NCBI GenBank assembly: GCA_000310025.1
Contig: FN649741.1
Coordinates: 5,140,247 to 5,204,246, forward strand
Direction: 5' to 3'
Length of the DNA: 64,000 bases
Source of the DNA: Ectocarpus siliculosus
Taxonomy: Eukaryota > Sar > Phaeophyceae > Ectocarpales > Ectocarpaceae
Shown here: positions 12,197 to 23,800 of the stretch, in pieces
Position numbering within the stretch: the first letter of the stretch is position 1
Layout: each line of letters begins with the position of its first letter
Position numbers and translations under genes: made by a program
The notes under the pieces: generated by a model
Database searches by the model: none
Seen by the model: only the letters and a program-made list of their open reading frames with translations
What the model was told of the DNA's origin: nothing

Positions 12197-12760
12197 ACCA
12201 TGGAATTCCATGGACTTCCATGAAAATTTTCATGGGCTTCTATGAGCGTTCGTGATTTGTTTTCATGGAAGTCTATGAAACGTTTCATGGAAGTCTATGG
12301 AATTCCATGGACTGATACGTGGCCTGTTTCACGGACATTCATGAAACATTCCATGGACTTCCATGGTATTCCATGGAGTTCAATGGCTTGCTCATAGAAG
12401 TCCGTGAAATTGCACGGGAACCCATGGAATTCCATGAAAGTACGTCATGACCATCCATGAACATTCATGACTGTTGGATGCACACGGACTCCGTTCGTCG
12501 AACACCATTTCGGCTTCATGGGAAGATGACGTGGACGTCCGTGGAATGTTTCATGGACTGCCGCAATGAAACGTTTCACGGACTTCCATGACACTTTTTG
12601 CTGATTTCATGGACTTCCACGGACATCCGTGGGCTTCATGGGTTTCCATGAACTTCCATGGAAACCATGGACTTCCATGAAAGTTCATGGAATTCCATGG
12701 AAATTCATGGACTTCCATGGACTTCCATGGAATATTCCATGAAAATGTAACCCCGCCATG
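12197..12760. repeat. Degenerate palindromic CATGG array, right block
   Basis: Same unit family as the block at 9713-10290: runs such as CCATGGAATTCCATGG and GGACTTCCATGG, at roughly 10-base spacing. They are densest at 12590-12740, where consecutive units are nearly perfect. Together the two blocks bracket about 1.9 kb. Confidence 0.75.
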
Positions 12761-15700
12761 GGCATGTTATGTGGGAGCACATAGTCGAGAAAAACAATTT
12801 TAAGGTCGGCCACCAGTCCAGGCTGGAGAACATCGGTACAAACTCGCCGCTGATGACCTATGAAATCCTCCCCAATGCATAGAATGCAGTCGTCCTTTTG
12901 CCGTGCTTGCGGCGATAAGTGTTTTCAAAATGGTTGGATACGGGGCTGGAGGTGACGGGTTTGTCCCACCAGCAGTGAATTTCATGCGCAACGAATTTCC
13001 CTACCATCGTCTACATCTCCACATCGTCACCTAAGAATGCCACTACAAATAGTCTGCAACGAACGCTGTCCTCGACACTTTCGCGGACTATGGTGGGCCG
13101 GGAGATGATGCGATGACCAAGAACACCATTGCAGGGAAAGCCAAACTTGAGAGTTTGATCAAGGGTCAGACTCTGTCATCGCGGAGGGATCGTTGGAAGA
13201 CGCGTGACCGTGCCTGCACTCTGTCCAACACCTCCGTTCAACGATTACTTTCATCTTCACGGGCCACGGCTTGGTGAAACTGGTGGAGTCCATCTTAAAG
13301 AGCCGGCCTCCTCTGCGCAGTTCCCCCTGGCGTACACAATCAATCACACCGATACGCGCGCCCAACGTCCGACCTGACCCAGGAAGAGAACCGTCACGAC
13401 GAACAGAGGTAGGCACAGCCAGGTATGCTCAATTACTCGTTGTCGTTGTAAAGAGCTGAGTTCTTCATTCAATCATCCATCGAGATGTACCACCTTCAAC
13501 GGTAGCGTGTGAAGTTGACGGCAAGAGTGCAGCAGACGACGGTGGGTCTCCTCGAGACGTATGAGGTTGTTCGACGGTAGTGCGTGTCGTTGACAAAGGA
13601 GTGAATGGAGTGGACAGTTCATAGGTCTCCCGAGCTGGTCAGAGGTCGAGGGGTTAGCTTTCGAGCGAGTGCTGTGAGTGCGCGCTGTCGCTTCGCTGCA
13701 ACGGCCGCCATATGGAACAATCTTAGTCAGGACGAATCGCTAGCCTGTACCGATTCTGACCTGGTGACGTACGTAGGTCCGACAGTATATCATTTGATTT
13801 TACACCATTGTCTATTTGTTCATGCGTGCCCACGTATATGTACAATCGTCATGGCAAACCCGTGTGTGTGCCCCATTGGGAAAATATGTTGGTCTCATGG
13901 TGAATCTGCCGTTTCCATACATAGCAGTTACAGGGTTCTTCTGCGATATCTTCCTCGATGATGGCTCCGGGATAGCGGGAGCGCAGCATACTGTTAATGT
14001 GCGGTCCTCGCAGACTAGGTTGTGCGGGCTTCGGCGGGCGCTGTTGTGCGGGCCTCAGCAGAGGCTGTTATCCGGGCTTCGGCAAACCGTGCGACCGCAG
14101 GTCTTGGTAGAGTCTCATCACTTGGGAAACATGGCGTAATTGCGCGTGACGGTGCCGTCACAGACTTGTTGGCACCGTCTGCGCCACGCCATTTCCAGCA
14201 AAGTCGTTTCCAGCACCCCATGATGCCCGGGCTTGTGTGCATGCCAGCTGCGGCTGTTTGTGTGTGTGTACGTCCGGCCGTGCATTGTAGTACCAACAGG
14301 TGTGATAATACGGGCTCCGTGATTGAAAGCGGCGAAACTACTACATACGGTCCTCGAGCAGTGTTTTGGGCGGGGGGGGGGTATTTCTTCTTCGGTGAGG
14401 GTGATGTCATTGTATGATGTGTCATTGTAACGATGTCCCTAAAAAACGATGCACGAGACATGACCACTACGCGGTCGCTTTGTAGTGCTGTACCATAGTA
14501 TCGTTCGTTGCTCAAACAGGCTTCCGACAGTCCCGAGGTACAGACCTCGATTCAACCCTTCAAACCATCATCTCAAATATTGATGGGTAGATCCAGGCGC
14601 CAGACTTGGCTCACTCTCTCCGCCCCCTCACGCAACCACCTCAACCCCCAACAACTACAACTTTGTGCCGCATACACCGCCTTCCCGAACGACCTTCTCA
14701 GGACAACCCGACGACACGGCGTGACAAACAGGTGAGTCAGGAGTCACAGTGTCTTTACAGCGCGACTCAAGTGGTGAGTGCAAAACACACATTTTGCACA
14801 ACATATATGTTCACGTCATACATGGCTTTGTTCGGATTTGCGAAAACGAGGTCGGCTGAATGCACGGAGAGGCCTACCGTACCAGTGCGTGTCATGGCAC
14901 CCACCGTTGGTTTCGCACCCGTCGGTGTCATGGCACACCGGGGTGCGCAATAAATAGCTCGAACGGCATGATTACAGTAAATAGTTGCATCTCTGCACCG
15001 ATATCGATCGATGTTGATTCAGGTGCCATATATCAACGATATTAAATCTGTTCACGACGAAATTTGCGTGCTCCCGCAATGTCCAGGTGAACTCTAGTTC
15101 TACTCCAAACCGCCCGCTACTCGGGTACTATACATGTTCGAACGATAATAGTTGCACCCGTCCTGAATAACTGTCATCAATGTACGGTGTACCTTCGGCA
15201 TGCCTCCCTCACAAAGACGATTCTCCAAGAGTCAAAATCGAGACGCAATCCATGCGTTTCAGCAAATGGCGCGCGGGAGGAATGCCTCTACTGTATTTAG
15301 ACCCCTCGGCGCAACGCGACGGCTTCCGACACTCATACGACGATACCGTGCACAGGTTTAATTTCAAACTAATCTACCTATGTATACGTCAGTAGTGTGA
15401 TGCCGGTGGCCGATCCGGTCCTTGGGGCGTGCGGACGCCATATATCCTAGTACGTTCAATTGTGAAATCCGGCCTCCTGAACACCGGCGTACCATACTGC
15501 ATTCACTTGTCCCTTGTCTCGGCCTTCCAGACGGCGACCTGCTCAGACTACCAGTGTGTGACATGTGTTCGGACCCCAAGCGGATGGAGCAGGCAGAGGG
15601 GGAGTGGTGGTCAGTTTATTTGCAGCTCAGAATTCGCGATATTGTGTGTCCTCCGGAGGTGAAACGTTCAATCAATGTCCAACCATTTTGAAGAACAATC

Positions 15701-16190
15701 GCCGTATGTAATGAAAGATCATACCTTCCCGCAAGGTAATTTTATTTTCTCTTCCACCACAACCTTGCACCAGCAGGTCGACGGTTCACCTCGCCACCTC
15801 CAACGGCAAACGGAACGGGGCAGAGAAGGAGGCGGAAGTGACGGTGCGCAAGCTAGCCTACTGCGAAAGGCGAGACAAAACCACTCTCGCATTGTTGAAA
15901 ATAGATGACGTACTTTCGACTTGGATTCGTGATACTGTTTCCTATGTATGTACCAGGGGCATCTTTCGACATTGGTGTACGTTTTTTAGACCCTGTGTTT
16001 ACGACAGACAACCGTCTGCTTACATATATGCAGACCCAATGGAGGCCTAACTTCAGTAGAACTCGACATAACGGGGGGTGTCCCCCCGGAATTGTGTCGT
16101 CGACCCAGCAGAGACTTGCGGGGGATGTTCTGTGGGGTATATACCTCTATCTCCGGCTTCCGAGCTACCCGCACAAGTGCAAGCTCTGCC
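12761..16190. other. Intergenic, no gene seen; one short internal repeat
   Basis: There is no supported gene in 3.4 kb. At about 14013-14085 there are three imperfect copies of a ~27-bp unit (GTGCGGGCTTCGGC-type). A G-run lies at about 14370. Frames longer than 100 codons here (for example 14015-14515 minus) mostly translate the short repeat or have non-protein composition. Confidence 0.5.
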
Positions 16191-16199
16191 CATACTCTA

Positions 16200-17420
16200 A
16201 GCTGGTCGCATGAGGCACATATCAAAGTTGGCTGTGTATAACAGTTGTGAATCACACCGGGAGATGCAGCTTTCCGTGCAAGCTCTCTCGCGGTAGTAGA
16301 TATACAATTGACGCATGTCAGACGTGGTCACTCTGCTGGGCACCGGCTTAAGAGGGTGTCACCTTGCAGGTAGCCCGTGAGGAGCGCTTCCGAACAGATG
16401 AGCGGTGTCGAATAGCGACATCGGAAATCTGGAAATTAGAGCTTTTGGGTCTCCTTTAACCTTCTCACGTGGACTTGTTCCTTTCCGTGGGTCGGCGCCT
16501 TCAAGCTCGATAGTCGTTGTCTGATTACACGACTAACGCACGTGCAGGTCGTGCATGCTCTGAGCTTGGCAGCATTCCTCAAACGTTGGCTGCGTAAAGG
16601 TTGTGAGTCACACCACGGGATATACAGTTCTTCGTGCAAGCTCTCCCGCGGTAGATAAACGATCATCGACGCATACCCGACACCTGATCAGTTTGCTTGA
16701 CACCGGCTAAGAGAGCATGACCTTGCAGGTAGTCGCTGAGGAGCGCTTCCCAACAGATATGCGGTGTTGAATAGCGTACATCGGAAATCTGGTCAACCAA
16801 AAGAGCTTGAGGGTCTCCTTTTACCCTCTCGCGTGGACTCGTTCCTTTCCGTGGGTGGGCGCCTTCAAGCTCGGTGGCGTCCGTAGCTAAGAACAGTCGG
16901 TCTCATAGACGACTACGCACGTGCAAGCCCTCCACACTCTCTGAATTGGTAGCATGAAGCAATCTCAGCGATGGCTGTGTAACGATTGTGAATCACACAA
17001 CGGGATATAGAGCTCGTCGTGCACGCTGCCCGTATGTATGTATGATATACAACCAACGCATGTCAGAACCTGATCAATTTGCTCATGAAAGGAAAGAGAG
17101 TGTGACCTTGCAGGTAGCCGCTGAGGAGCGCTTCCCAGCAGATGATGGTGTCGAATTGTAGCGTACATCGGAAATCTGGTCAACCACAAGAACTTGAGGG
17201 TCTCCTTTTAACCTTCCCACGTTGAGGTCTTCCTTTCCGTGCGTGGGCGCCTTCAAATTCGGTATCGTTGCCCGTAGTGCGGTCGACCTATTCTACGGCA
17301 AATTGTACGTCCTAGGCCTGCACACTCTTGAACTGGTAGGATGTGGCACACTCCAACGTGAGCTGTGAAACACGTGTGAATCCCTTGGCGAAATCTCCAA
17401 GGTAAATATATGTCCCCGAC
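16200..17420. repeat. Tandem repeat, ~365-385-bp unit, about three copies
   Basis: The marker TTCCTTTCCGTGGGT followed by GCGCCTTCAAGCTCG recurs with equivalents near 16480, 16845 and 17230. The marker GTGAATCACAC...GGGATATA recurs near 16248, 16605 and 16989, and CACCTTGCAGGTAG near 16360, 16720 and 17103. This gives a unit of about 360-385 bp in head-to-tail order, 80-90% similar by eye, ending in a partial fourth copy near 17370-17420. Two small minus-strand frames (16436-16666, 16965-17189) are the same repeat segment translated twice. Confidence 0.8.
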
Positions 17421-19249
17421 GATGGTACACCAAACACTACCTCCCACGTTAGTCAATGCATAAACCAGCAACGACTAACGTGCCTCGCCCCTTTTTCTCT
17501 GCTCTCCCCTGTTCCTGGCCTATCTCCCCCCCCCATCCGTTCCGGTCGCGCTATCATCCCCTCGACTGTGCAGGTCGTACGCTGCCCCCGCGACACCTGT
17601 CCAGGGTTCTTCCACCTCCAATGATTCCGGTCCATGAAGGCCTTTTCGCTGGCCACAGCACGAAATGCTTTCATGAGAATTCATGCGAGAAGGGAATTGG
17701 GGAACCGGGTTTGTCTAGCGACTTTTTCCCAGTATAATAGCAAGTAAATGTACATGGTGAGGGGGAAGCAGGCTTTGGGAACGACCTTGTGAAAATATGA
17801 ACTTCGAAATGGTATTTTGAGGGTGTGTACAACACTGTGAAGCTCGTTGGAGTCTCGTGAGTTGAGTCTTTATGATATCTCATTTCATTGGATCACGGTG
17901 TATGATTGGAGAGACACGTAGGAGCAAAACGATTGTGCTGGCCGGCCAGAATAAATGTATTGGTGATGGGATTCGGTGTCCCTGTTGTTGGTGTACTTCA
18001 ATCGGACACACATTCAGGAACGTATTCGTGAACGTCCTAACTTCATGCTCCATGGCTCCTCCATCACCTCTCCCACAATGTTCCCTTGCCTTCCGCACGT
18101 CGTACATTCTACCTACCCCACACACGAGTGTACTCACTCGCTGCCTTGTTCCGTTCCCTAGCCTGTGTATGTTGGTTACCTTGTAACAGTCACTGATATA
18201 TCAAACTCTCATTAGCTTTGGGAAGAGCAGAACAAGAGCTCTGAATGACTTGTGAATCTAAATAAAACAAACACACGGGCAAATTTTTGTACCAGGGCAG
18301 AGCTTTCGGGGGTAAATTACGCGGGCCAAGCCCGCTAATGTATGTGAAACCCATTTATATATCTGCGAGCCGCACGCTTTCCAAAAATATGTTGCACTTC
18401 TATGAATCTATGAAGGGAAGGACGCAGAGTTCTCGTCACCGCGACAGCAAAGAAATCGCCGTGCAGATATACTGCCATGCGGGTTGTCAACATACCAACG
18501 CGTCGGGATTGATGATTGATGGTGATTGCTTTGGGGACATCATCATCACGTTACTTGAAGTGGTCTGGCGAGAGGACAGGCGTGCCGACGATACAAATAT
18601 AGCATGCACGGATCCCTGGATGTGGGTAATAGTGCTGCTGTAGCTCGACGTAAATAATCCCGTGTGTGTGCGTGTGTGTGCGATCTCTCTCTCCTCGCTG
18701 TACTGTAGCTTTTCATCGACACTCACTCAGGGTGGATTGACGTTGCGAAACTTCGTACACACTGGTTCTATCCTGCTGTGGGTGTGTGGTATGCGCCCGT
18801 TGCAGTGTCCAGGCTCCCGCCTGATGTGTTTCGGTCGCTGAACTGGTTGGTTCGAATGCAGAAAGCGGCTTGTTTGCCAAAACTACTCGAAAATAGACAA
18901 GACGCCAAAAGTAGGCGCCAATTTAAAGGGAGGCAGCTGATTGGCCCTCGCGAACCCGGATTCTTTCTGCCACAGTCCCTCGGGATAAGCTTGTAGGTTT
19001 CGCAGACAATAGCAACACACAGGCATCTGTGAAACAAGGTACCATACATTGACAACAACCATAACCCAAGAAACTGTCACACGTCAAAATGAGCTCCGCT
19101 GCCAGCTTTGTGGGTGAAATCATCTCACATCGCCAAAGACCAGCAGCGGAGGTGGGAGTGCACGTTATCCGACATCGTCACGAAACTATACAACGGCAAT
19201 GTGGACAGAGGGGGCTCCTGTGCCCGAGCCACACTCTCGCCTGTTTTCT
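17421..19249. other. Intergenic, no gene seen
   Basis: No supported gene. It holds a short GTGTGTGCGTGTGTGTG microsatellite near 18660-18680 followed by TCTCTC. A plus-strand 72-codon frame at 18778-18996 has fair composition but no start context, splice partner or family resemblance, so it is not called. Confidence 0.4.
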
Positions 19250-19648
19250 TCACGACGGAACGACAAACGACAATACCAAGAACGGTCGGAAACCACACAT
19301 TGTTTCGTCACCCCCCCTTCGATTCTTGTTTCTACTCTCCCCGTTTCCGAGTGAACATACAAAACTTTCCATGCGCAGCGTCCTCGCGCAAGCATTGTGG
19401 GGGGTGTTCGGGGTACTATTATTTACTCTCGTCGGCGTAGAACCGCCCCCGCTGTGTTGATGCCGGTTCCCGGACACCTGACGCGACACCCTCGACGGTA
19501 GTAGCACCACCAGCACCGTCCTTGTTCCCTTGCTCGTCGAAGCTATCGGCAAGACGGTCAAGCGTCCTGCACGAAACGAAGAAGGCAGAAAAACAGCGGG
19601 GAGAAGGACACACAGCAACGACGCCAAAAAACGGGTCGGGGTGGTCAT
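19250..19648 (-). CDS. Doubtful small ORF with signal-peptide-like start
   Basis: From the ATG at 19648 the frame encodes about 132 residues. It begins MTTPTRFLASLLCVLLPAVF, a good hydrophobic signal-peptide profile, followed by SSFRA. The rest is basic and Ser/Thr-rich without a domain. A second minus-strand frame (19566-19427) is flanked by an acceptor-like GTGCAG and a GTAAAT donor. It gives a more protein-like stretch (TLDRLADSFDEQGNKDG), so this could instead be an exon of an unrecognised spliced gene. The two readings are mutually exclusive; neither is sure. Confidence 0.25.
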   Translation of the reverse strand: MTTPTRFLASLLCVLLPAVFLPSSFRAGRLTVLPIASTSKGTRTVLVVLLPSRVSRQVSGNRHQHSGGGSTPTRVNNSTPNTPHNACARTLRMESFVCSLGNGESRNKNRRGGDETMCGFRPFLVLSFVVPS

Positions 19649-20056
19649 TTTCCCCGGTCTTGCGTTACACCCCCGCCTGCCGTGGGTTGTACGCCAAAAA
19701 GGATCTAACGATACAAATTCTGACATTGTTAATTCGTATGTCGAGCACACGGACACAAAAGCCAATTTGCTCAGAAAAAAACACGCACGCACACTCATTT
19801 TTCGTCCTTCCCATGTATGTGCTCAAAATGCGACCGCTGGGGCTCTTCTATTCAATCTTCCCTTCACAGGAACCCCGTAAGGGGACCCGCGGATTGAGCG
19901 TTTCTGTCTCGTCAAGGTTCACGGCTTACGATACCTCAGCCGGACAATACAGCCGACCATTATTCGACAAGGAAACGCACGCGCGGCGCGTGCATGCACA
20001 CGCACACACACGTCCTCTTTGGTTGCTACCGACTTCTGTCTTGAATACGGAGAGTA

Positions 20057-20165
20057 GCTTAGCCCCCCCCCATCAATGTGTCCCTCACAGGGTCCCAGAC
20101 CACGGCCTTTAGAGGTATTTCCATTTGTCAACCGCGCTGAGACTGACGCGCTTTCATTGGTCATG
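20057..20165. repeat. Dispersed repeat, copy 1
   Basis: About 105 bp shared with 20772-20875 in the same orientation. The best-kept part is CAACCGCGCTGAGACTGA...TTTCCATTGGTCA-like sequence, preceded by a C-run and GTCCCTCACAGGG. Divergence is substantial (about 75-80% identity by eye), suggesting an old element or segmental duplication. Confidence 0.65.
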
Positions 20166-20623
20166 GAAACACACACACACGTAGCTATTGCCAACCACTT
20201 GGTACGAGGCATGTTGCAGGGGGAATTTTGACCACGAAACAGCCTTGCTTCGCCTGAAGGCCTATCACACCAACAGGATTCAGAGACGGTTTACCTTCGA
20301 GTTGGCTCGTTTTCGGCCGGTTTGAACTCGTGATGTTTTCAAACGTTATGGAATACTTCTTGATCAGTTCCCACCACGACCAATAGGTTGGGATCTCAGC
20401 ATAACAGTAGTGCAGACAAAGACGATGACCATGGCGATGGGGAATTCATTTGGTAGCGACGGAGGAGGAGGAGAGGGAACGGGAGGACAAACAGATACCA
20501 AGACGACAGCAATGGAGGAGGGAAGCATGGAGTGGAAGAGAGCAAGAGCTTCGAGCCAGATGACCTTCCCCACAACATACGACACAGGGCAGGAGAACAA
20601 CTGCCCAAAAATAGCTGTAAAAT

Positions 20624-20773
20624 GACGATGAGAGTGAGTGTGGTGAAAGCAAGGAGGATGATGCAATGATGAAAGCACTCCGAAACGAACTCGAGCGCAA
20701 GGTAGCAGCCTTGGTGGACAAGTACATTCCTCTGTTGCTAACGTTTTTCTCTTCAATCCGGAGAAAATCTTAG
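20624..20773 (+). other. Possible orphan coding fragment
   Basis: A plus-strand frame ending in TAG at 20771 reads DDESECGESKEDDAMMKALR, then an amphipathic helix-like stretch (ELERKVAALVDKYIPLLLTF). This is far more protein-like than its surroundings. There is no clear acceptor upstream; an in-frame ATG lies at 20666. It lies directly before a dispersed repeat. It could be the last exon of an unseen gene, a pseudogene piece or chance. Confidence 0.2.
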
Positions 20774-20875
20774 CCTCCCCCGTGCCGCCCCCTCACGGGG
20801 GCCCCAGTTCATGGCGTTTAGAAGAGTTTTGTGTTTTCAACCGCACTGAGACTGATGTCTTTCCATTGGTCAGTC
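20772..20875. repeat. Dispersed repeat, copy 2
   Basis: Direct-orientation partner of 20057-20165, about 715 bp away. Its right end touches the read-through stop codon of the ABC1 kinase last exon. That makes the read-through C-terminal tail suspect, because repeat-derived sequence would supply the stop. Confidence 0.65.
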
Positions 20876-23800
20876 GGGTAGCGCGGTCGATGCTAACAAT
20901 ACAGCCACGCACACAAAGGTCGATGCCAAAAAATAAATACACACGCGCACGTACCTCGCTGCAAGCTGGACCAAGAACTTCTGCGCGATGGAGGCCACGC
21001 CGGGCCCGATCATCGACGCCAGCCCCGCCGCTTGTCGCGCCGCGTCCACGGCCTCCCGCGGGCCCACCGCCGCCCCGGGCTGCAACGAGAACCCCGAAGG
21101 GAAGATGCTCCCGCCTCCGGACAGCAGCGCCGCCGGCGACGGGGGCAAGGGGAAGCCCACGCCTCTCGACGACGACGAGGAGGACGACGAGTTCTCGCCG
21201 CCGTCGTTGTTGATGCCCCCCTGCAGGAGCTGCTGGAGACGTCGGAGGGCCTTGAGGCTCTCCTGGTCCTCTTGGGTAAGCTCCAGCGCCACCTCGAGGC
21301 GGTTGAATATTCTAGACAGCGCGAACGATTGCACCCTTTTTCGTGGTTGTTTTTTGGGTGGGTGTACGTGTATGTTTTGCAGGGGCGGAGCGGGGGGGGG
21401 GGTGGGGTGGGTGTCATTGTCTGCTTGGCTTGCCGTCAAGGCGAACGGTGTGATCAAGAGGAGCGGAGCGCGCCGGGGCACTCACTTACTACGGGCCCGA
21501 ACCTTTCGGGCAAGTCACAACGCGTGTCAGGGGTAATCGCTCATTGTACATCCTTTCACTCACTTTACGGGGATCTGCAGGGGTGCAAGCAACGGGTTCA
21601 TCGGCGCCTCCGCCAGCGCGCGCGCGATCCTCGCCGGGGACAGCGGCGCCTCCGTCAACGTCCTCAGGGCCTGGATGATCTGGAGGTTAGCCTCCCGGCT
21701 AAGCGCGTCCGTCATTCGGACCAGCTCCTCCACCACAAGCTCCTGTTTCAATAAAAGTGTGTTTGTTGGCACACAGGACGGAAAATTCGCCGTGCCCGAG
21801 TCGTGATTAAAACGTTCCTAGATAAGGGCGCAAGTCTCATTTTCGCCATGGTTTTCGATTTCGATTATCTTTCACAATACTTCGTCTATGAAGGGAAGGC
21901 GGTAAATCGCGCGGTTTTTTCATACTGTGTGAAGACAAAAAACCTGCACCGCGGAATTGCACGCAATGAGCTCCTCGGGAACAAAAAATAAAAGAGAGAA
22001 AAAACAAGGGTATCTAGCGGCGCAGCAAATCATCGATCGAACAATTGAGCCCTTGCCCTCCCGCCCCGCCCCACTCGGCACGCAGCAAATGCAAGCGCAC
22101 CTGAACGTAGTTTCCCTCCTTCGAAAACAGCAGCTTGAGGGCATCCCTTGCCACCGGGTCCTGGATAGGGTCCACTCCAACCGCCATCGCCCCTCCCGGA
22201 GCCCCCTCGGCGGCCCCTGCCACCGAGGTCGCCCCCGCAGAAGCAAACGCAGGGACCGAAGCTGGCGCACCCCCGCCGCCGCCGCCGCCACCGCCGCCAA
22301 ACAACGGCGCCGGCGATTGTGGCCCTTGCCGCCGTCGGGAGGAAGAAGAGGCGGCGGTGTGTTGCTGAGAGGTTGGGGTTTCAGCGGAGGCGGTGGTGGC
22401 GGCGGCGGCGGTAGCGGCGGCGGTGGCTGTCGGAACGTGGGAGGTGCGACCGAGGGGGTCTTTCACCCCGTCCACGGCGAGACCCTTGGAGGCCTCGTCT
22501 GCGAGGGCGGTGAATTGGGAGTAGCCGTCGACGAGATCGTCCACCCGGTCCACCTCGAGGAAGGAGAAGCACGGCAGGAGCCGGACGAGACGAAAGAGGA
22601 ACGGCAACACCGGTTACTATTATAGGGAGGAGACATGAGAGGGGGAATCAGCCGATGCCAAGAACCAGGCAGGGAAAAGAAAAAGAAAATATTTGAAGAA
22701 AAAAAAAGGATATGAGGCACACTACGACAATGAGGCAATCCAAATCGTATTTCTAGAGAGCAGCAACAAGGGGCCTTCCACGTCCATACCACCACGGCGT
22801 AACACCAGCTCACCCCCGGAAACACTGAACAGCAGGTCACCAGTACTGGAATCCGTGTTTATCCCTTGAAGGGTGCCAAAGAGGGGACTGTACTCAGCTA
22901 ACATAACCCACCAAAACTACAAGAACAACAACAACAACAACAAAAACAAGCTGGGCCTCGAGGACGTTTACAACGTACAACGAAGACAGAGTGCCCCATT
23001 CCCTTGTCCTTTGGTCTCACCTTGAGGTACCGGCCGTCCTTGCCGTACAAGAAGGTTCGGAGCATCTTGTGCATCCGGTCCGAGTCCTCCGTCAGCAGAC
23101 GCCTCGCCAGGTAAGGGAAACACTCGTTCACGATGGAGTACTGCTCATCCAGCTGCAGCCCGAGCCCTTCCAGGGCGGAGAAAGCGCTAATTGGTTGAGA
23201 TTTATTATTTGTCGGAAGAAAAAGAGGGCAGTTCCAGGGTTGGGGCGGCCGACGGTTAGGTCAGACTTCATCGCAGTGAACAGCAACTTACGAAAGGAAT
23301 GCGGGGCGTCCGTACTTCTTCGCATTGGACAGGAAGAAGGCCCAACACCCAACGATCGGGCCCAGGGATACGCCAGGGAACACAAAAAATTAGCGCAAAC
23401 CCATACAATAAATAGCGCAACCGTGGCGCGTTCTACATCGACGTGTTGCAGCTCCGGTTCTCCACCGGCGTGTCACCCGTGAGGGAGCGAGAACAGACAC
23501 AAGGGCAACGATACTGATTGTAGCGGAAGGCAAGTAGCGACTTCTCGAACACCCTCGGTGTTGCTGCTGCTGCTGCTGCTGCTGCTGCCGTGGGCACCTT
23601 GGCAAAGAGTATGTACCGGAGCCTTTCCAGCGTTTCTCTAAAAAAGAGGGTTAGGTTTTCAAGACAACGCACCAGAACACGGACCATGCCGAGAGCAGCG
23701 AGCCACGCAGCGGTTCGCGAATCGATCAACTCCAAGAACAACAAGGCACACAGCAGCAGCTGCTGGCCGGCAGTGTCCAAAAACAATAACCACGTTATTT

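Noticed and set aside
16436-17189. Two similar small minus-strand ORFs sharing the ELYIPxCDSQxL segment
   Set aside because: The similarity comes from the tandem DNA repeat; no start context or conservation beyond the repeat.
21010-21417. Long Arg/Pro-rich frames opposite and beside the ABC1 kinase exons at 20.9-22.6 kb
   Set aside because: Shadows of GC-rich low-complexity coding sequence in other frames.
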